Shown here: positions 45,911-55,201 of the stretch, piece after piece
Layout of the letters: every line of letters begins with the position of its first letter
Numbering within the stretch: position 1 is the first letter of the stretch
Source: Rhizobium sp. 16-449-1b
GTDB taxonomy: Bacteria > Pseudomonadota > Alphaproteobacteria > Rhizobiales > Rhizobiaceae
Direction of reading: 5' to 3'
DNA: 64,000 nucleotides
Assembly: GCF_017741935.1 (NCBI RefSeq)
Contig: NZ_JAGHMH010000028.1
Coordinates: 558,001-622,000, forward strand
Made by a program: the position numbers and the translations under genes
Notes under the pieces: model-generated
Database searches by the model: none
What the model was told of the DNA's origin: nothing
Seen by the model: the letters and a program-made list of their open reading frames with translations, nothing else

Positions 45911-46954
45911 ATGACCAAAGTCCGCGCACTGGTGCTGGAGCGCCAGCATGAGCTCGCAATCCGCGAAATCGATCTGCCGATGGAAACCGGGCCGGGTGAG
46001 GTCAAGATCAAGATTCATACGGTCGGCGTCTGCGGCTCCGACGTTCACTACTACACGCACGGCAAGATCGGCCCCTTCGTCGTCAACGAGCCGATGGTTC
46101 TCGGGCACGAGGCGGCGGGTACCGTCGTCGAAGTCGGCGCCGGCGTCACGCATCTGAAGGTCGGCGATCGCGTCTGCATGGAGCCGGGCATTCCCGATCC
46201 GAATTCCAAGGCAAGCCGGCTCGGCATGTACAATGTCGATCCCGCTGTCTCCTTCTGGGCAACGCCCCCAGTTCACGGCGTGCTCACGCCCGAGGTCGTT
46301 CACCCCGCCAACTACACGTTCAGGCTGCCTGACAATGTCAGCTTCGCCGAAGGCGCCATGGTCGAGCCTTTCGCCGTCGGCATGCAGGCCGCCACCAAGG
46401 CGAAGATCGCGCCAGGTGATACCGCCGTCGTGCTCGGTGCCGGTCCTATAGGCACTATGGTCGCCATCGCGGCACTCGCCGGCGGCTGCGCTCGCGCGAT
46501 CGTGGCCGATCTCGCCCAGCCGAAGCTCGACATCGCCGCCCAGTATCAGGGCGTCATCCCGGTCAATATCCGCGAAACGAACCTCGTCGAAGAAGTCTCG
46601 CGGCTGACGGACGGATGGGGCGCCGACGTGATCTTCGAATGCTCCGGTTCGCCGAAGGCCTGGGAGACCATCATGGATCTGGCACGTCCCGGCGGCGTCA
46701 TCGTTGCCGTTGGTCTGCCGGTCAACCCGATCGGCTTCGACGTCTCGACTGCTTCGACCAAGGAAATCCGCATCGAAACGGTATTCCGCTACGCGCATCA
46801 GTATGAGCGTTCGATCGCGCTGCTCGGTTCCGGTCGCGTCGATCTGAAGCCTCTGATTTCCGACACCTTCGGCTTCGAGGAATCGATCAAGGCTTTCGAC
46901 CGCGCGGTCGAAGCGCGGCCGAGCGATGTGAAGCTGCAGATCGTGATGGACTAG
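45911..46954 (+). CDS. Zinc-dependent xylitol/sorbitol-type dehydrogenase
   Basis: A 347-residue medium-chain polyol dehydrogenase that probably oxidises a sugar alcohol with NAD. The catalytic zinc ligands are present (Cys41 in GVCGSD, His66-Glu67 in GHEAAG), as are MVEPFAVG and the Rossmann motif VVLGAGPIGTM. The lobe that usually holds four structural-zinc cysteines (about 91-115) has none. I recall the same in bacterial xylitol dehydrogenases. The ATG follows AAGGAACC. Sorbitol, xylitol or L-idonate is possible. Confidence 0.85.
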   Translation: MTKVRALVLERQHELAIREIDLPMETGPGEVKIKIHTVGVCGSDVHYYTHGKIGPFVVNEPMVLGHEAAGTVVEVGAGVTHLKVGDRVCMEPGIPDPNSKASRLGMYNVDPAVSFWATPPVHGVLTPEVVHPANYTFRLPDNVSFAEGAMVEPFAVGMQAATKAKIAPGDTAVVLGAGPIGTMVAIAALAGGCARAIVADLAQPKLDIAAQYQGVIPVNIRETNLVEEVSRLTDGWGADVIFECSGSPKAWETIMDLARPGGVIVAVGLPVNPIGFDVSTASTKEIRIETVFRYAHQYERSIALLGSGRVDLKPLISDTFGFEESIKAFDRAVEARPSDVKLQIVMD

Positions 46955-46969
46955 GCGCCTCCCGGCTGG

Positions 46970-47545
46970 TTAGCTGGCGTTAGCCGACACTTTTCTGAAA
47001 GCTCTTCTGAAGACAAGGGCCGCGCCAGCCACGATGGCCGCGGCCCCGAGCCCGACGAAGAGGTGATGGTGCAGCGGAAGACGACCGAGGATATGCTCGA
47101 TCCCGTGTCCGAAGAGATAGCCGAGCGCCGTAAACAGCTGTCCCCATACGAGCGCCGCGATCGCGTTCAGCATCACGAATTTTCCGGTCGAAATACGCGT
47201 CGTGCCGATCACGATCGGGCTGATAGTGCGGAGGCCCACGAGAAAGCGGAACGCCAGGATGAAGCCTGTCGGGTAGCGTTCGAGGAGGGACGTGACCTGG
47301 GCCAGCGTCGGCGTCTCCATCAGCCGGCGGACGACGTGCCAGCGTGACGCATAGCGGCCGGCGAAGAACCACATCTGGTCTCCGGCGAAGGAACCTGCCG
47401 ATGCCATCAGCGAGGCCGACCAATAGGTGAGCAGCCCGCGATGGGAGATGATGCCGCCGAGGAAGGCCGCGGTCTCGCCCTCGAATGCGGTGCCGAGGAA
47501 GATCGCGATAATCCCATAGTGTTCGATCAGATGTTCTATGGACAC
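46970..47545 (-). CDS. DedA/SNARE-associated family membrane protein
   Basis: A 191-residue inner-membrane protein of the DedA family, members of which act in lipid carrier flipping and envelope homeostasis. It has the family segment GTAFEGETAAFLGGIISHRG and the central FILAFRFLVGLRTISPIVIGTTRIS, which includes the conserved Arg-rich FR..LR motif. About four to five hydrophobic segments are seen. It is convergent with the dehydrogenase gene, 15 bases apart. Confidence 0.88.
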   Translation of the reverse strand: MSIEHLIEHYGIIAIFLGTAFEGETAAFLGGIISHRGLLTYWSASLMASAGSFAGDQMWFFAGRYASRWHVVRRLMETPTLAQVTSLLERYPTGFILAFRFLVGLRTISPIVIGTTRISTGKFVMLNAIAALVWGQLFTALGYLFGHGIEHILGRLPLHHHLFVGLGAAAIVAGAALVFRRAFRKVSANAS

Positions 47546-47584
47546 GATTGACCCCTCAACGTTTCTGGCCTGCCGCCGTGAAGG

Positions 47585-48952
47585 CTACACGCTCTTGAGG
47601 TCGCCAAGCAATGTCGGGATCAATTCGGAGACCGTCGGGTGGATCGGCACGGCCCATTTCAGCTCGGGATAGGTTGTCCCGGCGTTCATCGCGTCGATGA
47701 AGCCGTGGATCGCCTCGTCACCCTCTATGCCAAGAATGGCGGCACCCAGGATCTGCTTGGTTTGCGCGTCGGCGATCACCTTCATGAAGCCCTTCGTCTC
47801 GCCCCGCTCCTTGGCGCGGCCGACCTTGGTCATCGGCCGGGTCGAGATCATGATCTCGCGGCCCGATGCGCGCGCCTGTTTTTCCGACATGCCGACGCGG
47901 CCAAGCGGCGGGTCGATGTAGAGCGCGTAGGCGAGAATGCGGTCGCTGAGCTTGCGATCCTCGCCGTCGAGCAGGTTTGCGGCCGCGATCTCGAAGTCAT
48001 TGTAGGACGTATGCGTGAAGGCGCCGTGGCCATTGCAGTCGCCAAGCGCCCATATGCCCTCGACATTGGTCGCCAGCTTGTCGTCAACGGTGATGTAGCC
48101 ACGCTTGTCGGTGGCGACGCCGGCACGATCGAGGCCGAGATCGTCGGTATTCGGCACACGGCCGGTTGCGATCAGCACATGGCTCGCCATGATCTCGGCG
48201 ATGCCGTCAGCGACGGCAACCTCTATCCCATCCACCCCGTTCTTGAACGCGATGCGGTCCGCGCCGGTATGGATTGCAATTCCCTCGGCGCGCAGAATGT
48301 CGGCAATCGCGTCCGAGATATCCTCATCCTCCCGCGAGGCGAGCTTGGGACCGCGCTCGACGACCGTAACCTCCGCACCGAAACGGCGATACATCTGCGC
48401 GAACTCAAGACCGATATAGCTTCCGCCAATGACCACCAGATGCCGGGGCAGCGTGTCCAGGGCGATGATCGACGTGCTGGTCAGATAGTCGATGTCGCCG
48501 ATACCCGGCATATCGGGAATGGCCGGTCGCGCGCCAACGTTGAGGTAGATGCGCGGCGCGGTGAGCAACTCGCCGTTGGCCATGATCGTCCGTTCGCTTT
48601 CGAAGCGCGCATGGCCGTAGATCACGGTCACGTCGTCCATGCCCGCAAACCAGCTGATCAGGCCGTTGCGGGCCTCCATAGTCACCGTCTCGGCTCGCTT
48701 GCGCACGATCGCCATGTCGATGCCGATATCGTCCGGGATTGTCACGCCGTAGCCGCCGGCATTGCGTGCCACATAGGCGGCGCGGGCGCTGGCGACGAGG
48801 GTCTTGGTCGGCATGCAGCCGGCGTTGACGCATGTTCCGCCGAGATACTTGCGCTCGATCAGCGCGACCTTCATGCCCTTCTCCGCCATCCGGGCGGCGA
48901 GGAAGGGGCCGGATTGGCCGGCGCCGATAACGATGGCGTCGAAGCTCCGCAT
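47585..48952 (-). CDS. FAD-dependent pyridine nucleotide-disulfide oxidoreductase
   Basis: A 455-residue flavoenzyme of the glutathione reductase/mercuric reductase type. The FAD site is DAIVIGAGQSGPFLA, the redox disulfide is GGTCVNAGCMPTK (Cys41, Cys46), the NAD(P) site is HLVVIGGSYIGLEFAQ, and the second FAD contact is GIWALGDCNG. The dimer interface ends with AVPIHPTVSELIPTLLG. The N-terminal heavy-metal domain of MerA is absent. The ATG overlaps the DUF4126 stop (TGATG), which fixes the start. Substrate unknown. Confidence 0.9.
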   Translation of the reverse strand: MRSFDAIVIGAGQSGPFLAARMAEKGMKVALIERKYLGGTCVNAGCMPTKTLVASARAAYVARNAGGYGVTIPDDIGIDMAIVRKRAETVTMEARNGLISWFAGMDDVTVIYGHARFESERTIMANGELLTAPRIYLNVGARPAIPDMPGIGDIDYLTSTSIIALDTLPRHLVVIGGSYIGLEFAQMYRRFGAEVTVVERGPKLASREDEDISDAIADILRAEGIAIHTGADRIAFKNGVDGIEVAVADGIAEIMASHVLIATGRVPNTDDLGLDRAGVATDKRGYITVDDKLATNVEGIWALGDCNGHGAFTHTSYNDFEIAAANLLDGEDRKLSDRILAYALYIDPPLGRVGMSEKQARASGREIMISTRPMTKVGRAKERGETKGFMKVIADAQTKQILGAAILGIEGDEAIHGFIDAMNAGTTYPELKWAVPIHPTVSELIPTLLGDLKSV

Positions 48953-49410
48953 CAGACCGACGCCACGATCAGGATCGCGCCGACAATAGCGACGGCGTCC
49001 TCGAGAATGGCCGCCGGCGGGTCCCTCCGAAACGCGCTTGCCAGCTTGCCGCGCGCCGCGGCACCACCAAGCGTGCCCGCGACCGCGCCGAGAACGCCGG
49101 CAATGAGCCCGCCGGCCAGCGATCCGCCAGCGGCGCCGATCGTGGCGCCTGATAGCGCGCCCATGATCAGCCGCGCGCCGAACTGCATCGGTACTTTTCT
49201 TGAAGGCGTGGATGGCAATTGATCCGTCACCAGTTCGACCAGCGCCAGCAGTGTGAAAATCCAGGGTGTCCAACGATAGCCCATAAAGGCGAGCGGTGTC
49301 TGAGACACATCGAACCAGCCGAGCGCCGCTCCCCAGGCGACGGCCGCGGGCGCTGTCAGCGCGCGCAGCCCGGCGATGATGCCAATCAGAAATGCGAGAA
49401 ATAGAAGCAT
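48952..49410 (-). CDS. DUF4126 family membrane protein
   Basis: A 152-residue hydrophobic protein with four or more helices. GLRALTAPAAVAWGAALGW and the Gly-rich GATIGAAGGSLAGGLIAGVLG are typical of DUF4126. GGGGGAT precedes the ATG at 49410. It is translationally coupled to the downstream flavin disulfide reductase, so the two may act together. The function of the family is not known to me. Confidence 0.8.
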   Translation of the reverse strand: MLLFLAFLIGIIAGLRALTAPAAVAWGAALGWFDVSQTPLAFMGYRWTPWIFTLLALVELVTDQLPSTPSRKVPMQFGARLIMGALSGATIGAAGGSLAGGLIAGVLGAVAGTLGGAAARGKLASAFRRDPPAAILEDAVAIVGAILIVASV

Positions 49411-49505
49411 GCGCAATCCCCCATCGCAGCGCAGGCTATCCCCGCGATGAGGGAAAGTTTGCACATTGTCGGGTCTGTTGCAATTTGGCGGCGAAGAATT
49501 CTCGA

Positions 49506-50693
49506 TCAGTTCGAGAACGCCGCTATCCCCGTTATCGCGCGGCCGAGGATCAGCGCGTGAATGTCGTGCGTGCCCTCATAGGTGTTGACCACCTCGAGGT
49601 TGACGAGATGGCGGGCGACGCCGAACTCATCCGAGATACCATTGCCTCCCAGCATGTCGCGCGCCATTCGGGCGATATCGAGCGCCTTGCCGCAGGAATT
49701 GCGCTTCAGAATCGAGGTGAGCTCGACCGGCGGGTGGCCGTCTTCCTTCATGCGGCCGAGGCGCAGGCAGCCCTGCAGCCCCAGCGTGATCTCGGTCGCC
49801 ATGTCGGCGAGCTTCCGCTGGATCAACTGATTGGCGGCGAGCGGCCGGTCGAACTGCTTTCGGTCAAGCGTGTATTGACGCGCCCGCGCGTAGCAATCCT
49901 CGGCGGCGCCGAGCGCGCCCCAGGCAATCCCGAAACGGGCCGAGTTGAGGCAGGTGAATGGGCCTTTGAGGCCGGAGACGTTTGGCAACAGGTTCTCTTC
50001 CGGCACGAAGACGCCATCCATCACCACTTCGCCGGTGATCGAGGCGCGCAAACCGATCTTGCCGTGAATGGCGGGCGCCGTCAGGCCCTTCCATCCCGTT
50101 TCGAGGATGAAGCCGCGGATCACGCCGTCTTCGGTCTTCGCCCAAACCAAGAAGACGTCGGCGATCGGCGCGTTCGATATCCACGTCTTGGCGCCGGAAA
50201 GACTATAGCCGCCATCGACCTTTTTTGCACGCGTCGCCATCGACCCCGGATCGGAGCCATGGTTCGGCTCGGTAAGGCCGAAGCAGCCGATCCATTCGCC
50301 GGTGGCGAGTTTCGGCAGATATTTCTGCTTCTGCGCCTCCGACCCGAAGGCATCGATCGGCACCATGACCAGCGAGGACTGGACGCTCATCATCGAGCGA
50401 TAGCCACTGTCGACGCGCTCGACCTCGCGGGCGATCAGCCCGTAGGCGACGTATCCGAGGCCCGCGCCACCATATTCGGGCGATATCGTTGGGCCGAGGA
50501 GGCCGAGTTCGCCCATTTCGCGAAAGATGCTCGGATCGGTTTTCTCATGGCGGAAGGCTTCGAGCACACGCGGCGCAAGCTTTTCCTGCGCGTAGGAATG
50601 CGCGGTGTCGAGCACCATGCGCTCCTCATCCGTCAATTGCTCGACGAGCCGGAACGGATCGGACCAGTCGAAACTCTCGCGGGTGTGCTGCAT
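49506..50693 (-). CDS. gcdH: Glutaryl-CoA dehydrogenase
   Basis: A 395-residue FAD-dependent acyl-CoA dehydrogenase that converts glutaryl-CoA to crotonyl-CoA in lysine/tryptophan breakdown. FAD and substrate motifs include FGLTEPNHGSDPGSM and GAKTWISNAPIADVFLVWAK. The catalytic Glu lies in NTYEGTHDIHALILGRAITG. ARFGIAWGALGAAEDCY supports glutaryl- over short-chain acyl-CoA specificity. The gene stands alone, without an adjacent CoA-transferase. Confidence 0.92.
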   Translation of the reverse strand: MQHTRESFDWSDPFRLVEQLTDEERMVLDTAHSYAQEKLAPRVLEAFRHEKTDPSIFREMGELGLLGPTISPEYGGAGLGYVAYGLIAREVERVDSGYRSMMSVQSSLVMVPIDAFGSEAQKQKYLPKLATGEWIGCFGLTEPNHGSDPGSMATRAKKVDGGYSLSGAKTWISNAPIADVFLVWAKTEDGVIRGFILETGWKGLTAPAIHGKIGLRASITGEVVMDGVFVPEENLLPNVSGLKGPFTCLNSARFGIAWGALGAAEDCYARARQYTLDRKQFDRPLAANQLIQRKLADMATEITLGLQGCLRLGRMKEDGHPPVELTSILKRNSCGKALDIARMARDMLGGNGISDEFGVARHLVNLEVVNTYEGTHDIHALILGRAITGIAAFSN

Positions 50694-50863
50694 GGTTCAT
50701 CCTCCTCGATCCATCGGCATGTCGCGGACCCTATTGGGATACTGCCGGGGCGAGGGAGCGTCAACACGGCGCCGCCTCTGTCGCTCTCGACTGCGCGCGA
50801 TCATGACATAGCTATCCCTCAATGGGCCCCTCAAATGGGATCGTCTGACGATGGGAGCAGGAC

Positions 50864-51739
50864 ATGACAAAAATCGCGTTTATCGGCCTCGGTAATATGG
50901 GTGGGCCGATGGCGGCAAATCTGGTCAAGGCAGGGCACACGGTCGCGGGCTTTGATCTGGTGTCGGCATTGCTTCAAGCCTCCGAAGCGACCGGCGTGCA
51001 GCCGGCGAGTGACATCTCCCAAGCTGTGAGCGGTGCCGATGTCGTCGTGACCATGCTTCCACAGGGCAGGCACGTCCTGACGGCGTGGACAGACATCCTT
51101 GGCGCTATTCCCTCGGGAACGCTCGTCATCGACTGCTCGACGATTGACGTCGCCAGCGCGCGCAAGGCGCATGAGATGGCAAAGGCGGCCGATTGCCCGT
51201 CGCTCGATGCACCGGTCTCCGGCGGAACGAGCGGGGCGGCGGCCGGCACGCTGACCTTCATGGCGGGAGGAACGCCGGAGAGCTTTGCCAGAGCCAAACC
51301 TGTACTCGAAGCGATGGGTCGGAAGATCGTCCATTGCGGAGAGGCAGGTGCGGGGCAGGCGGCGAAGATCTGCAACAACATGATCCTCGGCATATCGATG
51401 ATCGGCGTCTGCGAGGCCTTCGCGCTGGGCGAAAAGCTCGGCCTCTCGCACCAGGCACTGTTCGATGTCGCCTCGACGTCATCGGGCCAATGCTGGTCGA
51501 TCAACACCTATTGCCCGGTTCCCGGCCCGGTGCCGACATCGCCCGCCAACAACGATTACAAGCCGGGCTTCGCGGCCGCCTTGATGCTCAAGGACCTCCG
51601 CCTGTCGCAGGAGGCAGCCCTTGCAACAGGCGCCTCGACGCCGCTTGGCGCCGAAGCCGCGCAGCTGTTTGCGCTCTTCGAAAAGCAGGGCAATGGCGGC
51701 CGCGACTTCTCGGCGATCATCGAGATGTTGCGCGGCTGA
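50864..51739 (+). CDS. mmsB: 3-hydroxyisobutyrate dehydrogenase
   Basis: A 291-residue NAD-dependent enzyme of valine catabolism. The N-terminal Rossmann motif is FIGLGNMGGPMAANLVKAGH, the substrate motif is DAPVSGGTSGAAAGTL, the catalytic Lys lies in GAGQAAKICNNMILG, and YKPGFAAALMLKDLRLSQEAA is characteristic of HIBADH. Other valine-pathway genes are not next to it. It is convergent with the guanine deaminase gene, 7 bases apart. Confidence 0.93.
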   Translation: MTKIAFIGLGNMGGPMAANLVKAGHTVAGFDLVSALLQASEATGVQPASDISQAVSGADVVVTMLPQGRHVLTAWTDILGAIPSGTLVIDCSTIDVASARKAHEMAKAADCPSLDAPVSGGTSGAAAGTLTFMAGGTPESFARAKPVLEAMGRKIVHCGEAGAGQAAKICNNMILGISMIGVCEAFALGEKLGLSHQALFDVASTSSGQCWSINTYCPVPGPVPTSPANNDYKPGFAAALMLKDLRLSQEAALATGASTPLGAEAAQLFALFEKQGNGGRDFSAIIEMLRG

Positions 51740-51746
51740 TGCCCTG

Positions 51747-53132
51747 TTACGGCAGGCGCAGGTTCGTGCCGCCGACCCAGGCCGTCGCGATATTGGGTTT
51801 CGAGGCGGTGTTGATGATCTTCTGCAGGATCTGCTCGCCGCTATCGAACTCGTCGAACAGGCGCACTGATCCCTTCGGTGCTTTGGTGTCGATGACGATC
51901 GCATCGAAGAGATAGCCCGGCTTGAACTGGCCGATCGGCAGATCGAGCGCCACGCCACCGCCTGCCGTCGCGATATAGAAGGCATCGCGGAAATCGATCT
52001 GGGCGGGCCCGTAGCTGGCGCGCGCCTCAGAGTTGAGCTTAGGATCGACACCGCTTTCGAGCGCCCGCGACATAAGGATCGCACCGCGGCAGTTCTCGAG
52101 CATCGAGGCGCTCGGCCCGCCGGAGATATCCGTGCCAAGACCGACATGCATGCCCTTGTCGAGGGCGGCCTTGAGCGGGAAGACGGCGTTGGCGAAGTAG
52201 ACGTTGGAGAGCGGGCAATGGGCGACGGCCGCTTCGCGCTCACGCACCTTGTCCATGTCACCATCCGTCAGGAAGTTGGCATGCGCCAGTACCGTGCGGC
52301 GACCGAGCAGGCCGAAGCGATCCAGCGCCTCGGTATCGGTTACGCCGTAGCGCGATAGCACATAGCCATGCGCCCAGTCGCTCTCCGAACAGTGGGTCTG
52401 CACGTGGCAGCCACACTCCTTGGCCAGAGCACCCAGTCCCTCGAGCATCGCGTCGGTGCAGGATGGCACGAAGCGAGGCGTGATGACGGGGAGCACTTTC
52501 TTTTCAACGTTATCAGGATGATTGTTGATGTATTCAATCAGTGCGCGCGTGCCTTCAATGGCTTCATCAGGCGAGGCATCGCGGTAGTAATCCGGACACT
52601 CGTCGGCATTGTCCATCGCCACCTTGCCGATCAGCGCGCGCTGGCCCTTCTCCAGACATATGTCCGCAAGCGAGCGCGTTGCGTCCTGATGCACGGTGGC
52701 GAAATAGAGCGCGGTGGTCGTGCCATTGGCGAGCAAATCGTCGACGAGCAGGCCGTAGCTGCGCTTGGCGAAGGCAAGGTCTTCGTAGCGGGCTTCCAGC
52801 GGGAAGGTATATTTCTGTAGCCAAATCTCGAGCGGCACATTGAGCGCGCTGCCAAGCTGGGGATATTGCGGCGCATGGACATGAAGATCGATGAAACCCG
52901 GAAGCAGATAAGAGCCTACGGGCAGCGTGACCAACTCGCCGCCTTCCTCTCGCGCCTCGCGAATGGTCCGGTAGTTGGGGTCGCTCGGGCGATGCATCGC
53001 GGCGATCGTGCCATCCGCGCCGATATCGATCAGCACCTCGTCCAGGATATCGATCTTTCCGCGCTCCGGAGCGTGAAATCCGGAGGCGCAGAGCGTTTTA
53101 TTGCGCAAGTCCAATGCTGTATTCCAATTCAA
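51747..53132 (-). CDS. guaD: Guanine deaminase
   Basis: Zinc amidohydrolase that deaminates guanine to xanthine in purine salvage. Motifs are PGFIDLHVHAPQYPQLGSAL (zinc HxH and the family PQ motif), THCSE, VLAHANFL and GLGTDISGG (zinc Asp). No ATG start exists in frame: a stop lies directly before TTG at 53132, which gives 461 residues, and further TTG codons follow. Family members are about 430-440 long, so the true start may lie downstream. The start is therefore uncertain. Confidence 0.9.
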   Translation of the reverse strand: MNWNTALDLRNKTLCASGFHAPERGKIDILDEVLIDIGADGTIAAMHRPSDPNYRTIREAREEGGELVTLPVGSYLLPGFIDLHVHAPQYPQLGSALNVPLEIWLQKYTFPLEARYEDLAFAKRSYGLLVDDLLANGTTTALYFATVHQDATRSLADICLEKGQRALIGKVAMDNADECPDYYRDASPDEAIEGTRALIEYINNHPDNVEKKVLPVITPRFVPSCTDAMLEGLGALAKECGCHVQTHCSESDWAHGYVLSRYGVTDTEALDRFGLLGRRTVLAHANFLTDGDMDKVREREAAVAHCPLSNVYFANAVFPLKAALDKGMHVGLGTDISGGPSASMLENCRGAILMSRALESGVDPKLNSEARASYGPAQIDFRDAFYIATAGGGVALDLPIGQFKPGYLFDAIVIDTKAPKGSVRLFDEFDSGEQILQKIINTASKPNIATAWVGGTNLRLP

Positions 53133-53276
53133 TCAATGCGTCAGTATTCGCGCACGTATGCACGAATGCAAATCTATAGCGAATGGCTACGGGGTCCATC
53201 GCTGGAGCCTTGCGTTTTTACGGTGGCTGCCGTGCAATGATGGGACGCTCGCTTGTCCGGGCAGTTGTCGCCGTGA

Positions 53277-54179
53277 TTATCGGGCGCGAATGGGCCGGCC
53301 AGCATGCTGAAGCAACCACGCCCTGACCTTGGCGACAGATTGGGCTTGCCTCGGCTTCCGGAGCGAGACGACGTAAAAGTCAGATTGCGCATGCATCGTT
53401 TCCGCGAACGCCGGCACAAGCCGCCCGGCGGCGATATCCTCGTTGACGAAGACCGCGCTTGCCAGCGCGATGCCCTGGCCGGCAAGCGCAGCCTCGATGG
53501 CGTGAGACGTTTGATTGAAGCGGACGCCCTTCGAGGTGGCGACCGGCCTTGCGCCCGCGATCGTGGCGATGAATTCCGGCCACTGATTGTGGGTATCGTG
53601 GAGCAGCACGAAACGCGCGAGATCGGCGGGGTCGAGCGGCCCGGTTGCTGGCATCAGCGCCGGGCTGCATACCGGGACAAGCTCCTGCTCGAAAAGCAGA
53701 TCGGCCTCCAGCGAGGCCGGAAAGGGCGGCCGCGCCAGCCGGACGGCGATATCCACATCATCTGATTGAAAGTTCGCCACGCGCTCGCTGGCGAGAATGC
53801 GCATATCGAGATCCGGGTGCGCGGCCAGGAAATCCGGTAGTCGGGGGATCAGCCATTTCGATGCGAATGTCGGCGTGACGCTGATCGTCAGCCGCAGCGG
53901 CTCCGGCCGCAAAGTCACGGTCGCATCGGAGATCAGTTCGAAGGCGCGCCGGATGCTCTCGGCATAGCCACGTCCGGCCTCGGTCAGGGCAAGCCTGCGT
54001 GGCAGGCGCTCGAATAGGGCAAGGTTCAGTTCCTTCTCTAGGCCGCGAACCTGCTGGGCCACGGCCGCTTGGGTGACGCCCAGTTCCTCGGCTGCGGCGC
54101 GAAAGTTGAGATGGCGGGCGGCGACTTCGAAGGCGCGCAGGCCATTCAGCGGCGGAAGGCGGAAAAGTGGATCGTTCAT
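53277..54179 (-). CDS. LysR-family transcriptional regulator, GcvA-like
   Basis: A 300-residue LysR regulator. The N-terminal helix-turn-helix is NFRAAAEELGVTQAAVAQQVRGLEK, followed by a periplasmic-binding-like effector domain (about 95-300). LPPLNGLRAFEVAARHLNF is typical of the GcvA group. It is divergent from an SDR gene with 128 bases between them, a usual arrangement for control of the neighbour. A TTGG-tg-CCAA element at 54199-54208 is a possible binding half. Confidence 0.9.
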   Translation of the reverse strand: MNDPLFRLPPLNGLRAFEVAARHLNFRAAAEELGVTQAAVAQQVRGLEKELNLALFERLPRRLALTEAGRGYAESIRRAFELISDATVTLRPEPLRLTISVTPTFASKWLIPRLPDFLAAHPDLDMRILASERVANFQSDDVDIAVRLARPPFPASLEADLLFEQELVPVCSPALMPATGPLDPADLARFVLLHDTHNQWPEFIATIAGARPVATSKGVRFNQTSHAIEAALAGQGIALASAVFVNEDIAAGRLVPAFAETMHAQSDFYVVSLRKPRQAQSVAKVRAWLLQHAGRPIRAR

Positions 54180-54307
54180 GCGATAGGTTTTCTACTGATT
54201 GGTGCCAACCGAATTGGCTCGAAGCAATGCCTTCCTGATGGTATCATCTCACATCAAGGCTGAAAACATGCGTAATGCGCAAGACAAACGACGAAAGGGT
54301 GGATGTC

Positions 54308-55012
54308 ATGACAGTAGAAAAAGTGGCGCTGGTGACGGCAGGCGGCAGCGGAATGGGGGCGGATGCCGCCAAGCGTCTGGCGGCCGATGGCTTCAAGCTC
54401 GCCATCCTCTCGTCCTCAGGTAAGGGCGAGGCGCTGGCCAAGGAACTCGGTGGCGTCGGCGTCACGGGGTCGAACCAGTCGAATGACGATATCAAGCGCC
54501 TTGTGGATCTGGCCATGCAGGCCTGGGGCCGCATCGATGTGCTGGTCAACAGTGCCGGACACGGTCCGCGCGCGCCGATCCTCGATATCACTGACGAGGA
54601 TTGGCATAAGGGCATGGACGTCTATCTGATGAACGTTATCCGCCCGACCCGGATCGTGACGCCGATCATGCAGGCGCAGAAGTCTGGCGCGATCGTCAAT
54701 ATCTCCACAGCCTGGGCCTTCGAGCCATCGGCGATGTTTCCGACGTCAGCGGTCTTCCGCGCTGGTCTCGCCTCATTCACAAAGATCTTCGCCGACACTT
54801 ATGCGGCGGACAATATCCGCATGAACAACGTCCTGCCGGGCTGGATCGACAGCCTGCCGGCAACCGACGAGCGTCGCGAATCGGTGCCGATGAAGCGCTA
54901 TGGCACGAGCGAAGAGATCGCGGCGACCGTGGCATTTCTGGCGTCGGAAGGTGCCGGATATATCACCGGGCAGAATATCAAGGTGGACGGCGGGCTTGGC
55001 CGATCGGTTTAA
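54308..55012 (+). CDS. SDR-family protein with altered active site
   Basis: A 234-residue short-chain dehydrogenase-like protein. The cofactor region TAGGSGMGADAAKRLA and NSAG are present, and the C-terminus GYITGQNIKVDGG is typical. The catalytic YxxxK is not: the aligned stretch reads SAVFRAGL, so Tyr is Ser147 and Lys is Arg151. It may bind cofactor without classical catalysis or use another chemistry. The ATG at 54308 has GGTGG 5 bases upstream. It is divergent from, and probably regulated by, the LysR gene. Confidence 0.85.
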   Translation: MTVEKVALVTAGGSGMGADAAKRLAADGFKLAILSSSGKGEALAKELGGVGVTGSNQSNDDIKRLVDLAMQAWGRIDVLVNSAGHGPRAPILDITDEDWHKGMDVYLMNVIRPTRIVTPIMQAQKSGAIVNISTAWAFEPSAMFPTSAVFRAGLASFTKIFADTYAADNIRMNNVLPGWIDSLPATDERRESVPMKRYGTSEEIAATVAFLASEGAGYITGQNIKVDGGLGRSV

Positions 55013-55034
55013 TCGAAACCGCCGACGTTGCGGA

Positions 55035-55063
55035 ATCAAGCGGCTGTTTGGCGGCCGCTTGAT
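55035..55063 (+). terminator. Hairpin after the SDR gene, probable terminator
   Basis: Perfect 10-base arms ATCAAGCGGC/GCCGCTTGAT (55035-55044, 55054-55063) with a 9-base loop, 23 bases after the SDR stop. There is no clear U-tract, so termination is less certain. It separates the SDR from the OxyR site of ahpC. Confidence 0.5.
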
Positions 55064-55086
55064 AATCGTCATGCCCTAAGCTGGCG

Positions 55087-55123
55087 ATAGAGATTATCTA
55101 TCGAAATAATTTTCTTTATCTAT
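55087..55123 (+). promoter_or_regulatory. Predicted OxyR-binding site upstream of ahpC
   Basis: The four-part pattern ATAG-7-CTAT-7-ATTT-7-CTAT occurs with exact 7-base spacing. Three of four tetranucleotides match the known OxyR pattern (ATAG/CTAT repeated at 7-base intervals), and the fourth keeps AT. It ends 78 bases before the ahpC start and an oxyR gene lies at the end of the same gene set, so peroxide-responsive control is strongly suggested. Confidence 0.75.
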
Positions 55124-55201
55124 TTCATTTATCGCCGACCCCTGTTTATGTTGCGGCGCGAAAGCGGGTTTTCGCTTCGCAGCAATTTCACAGGAGCCTT
55201 C

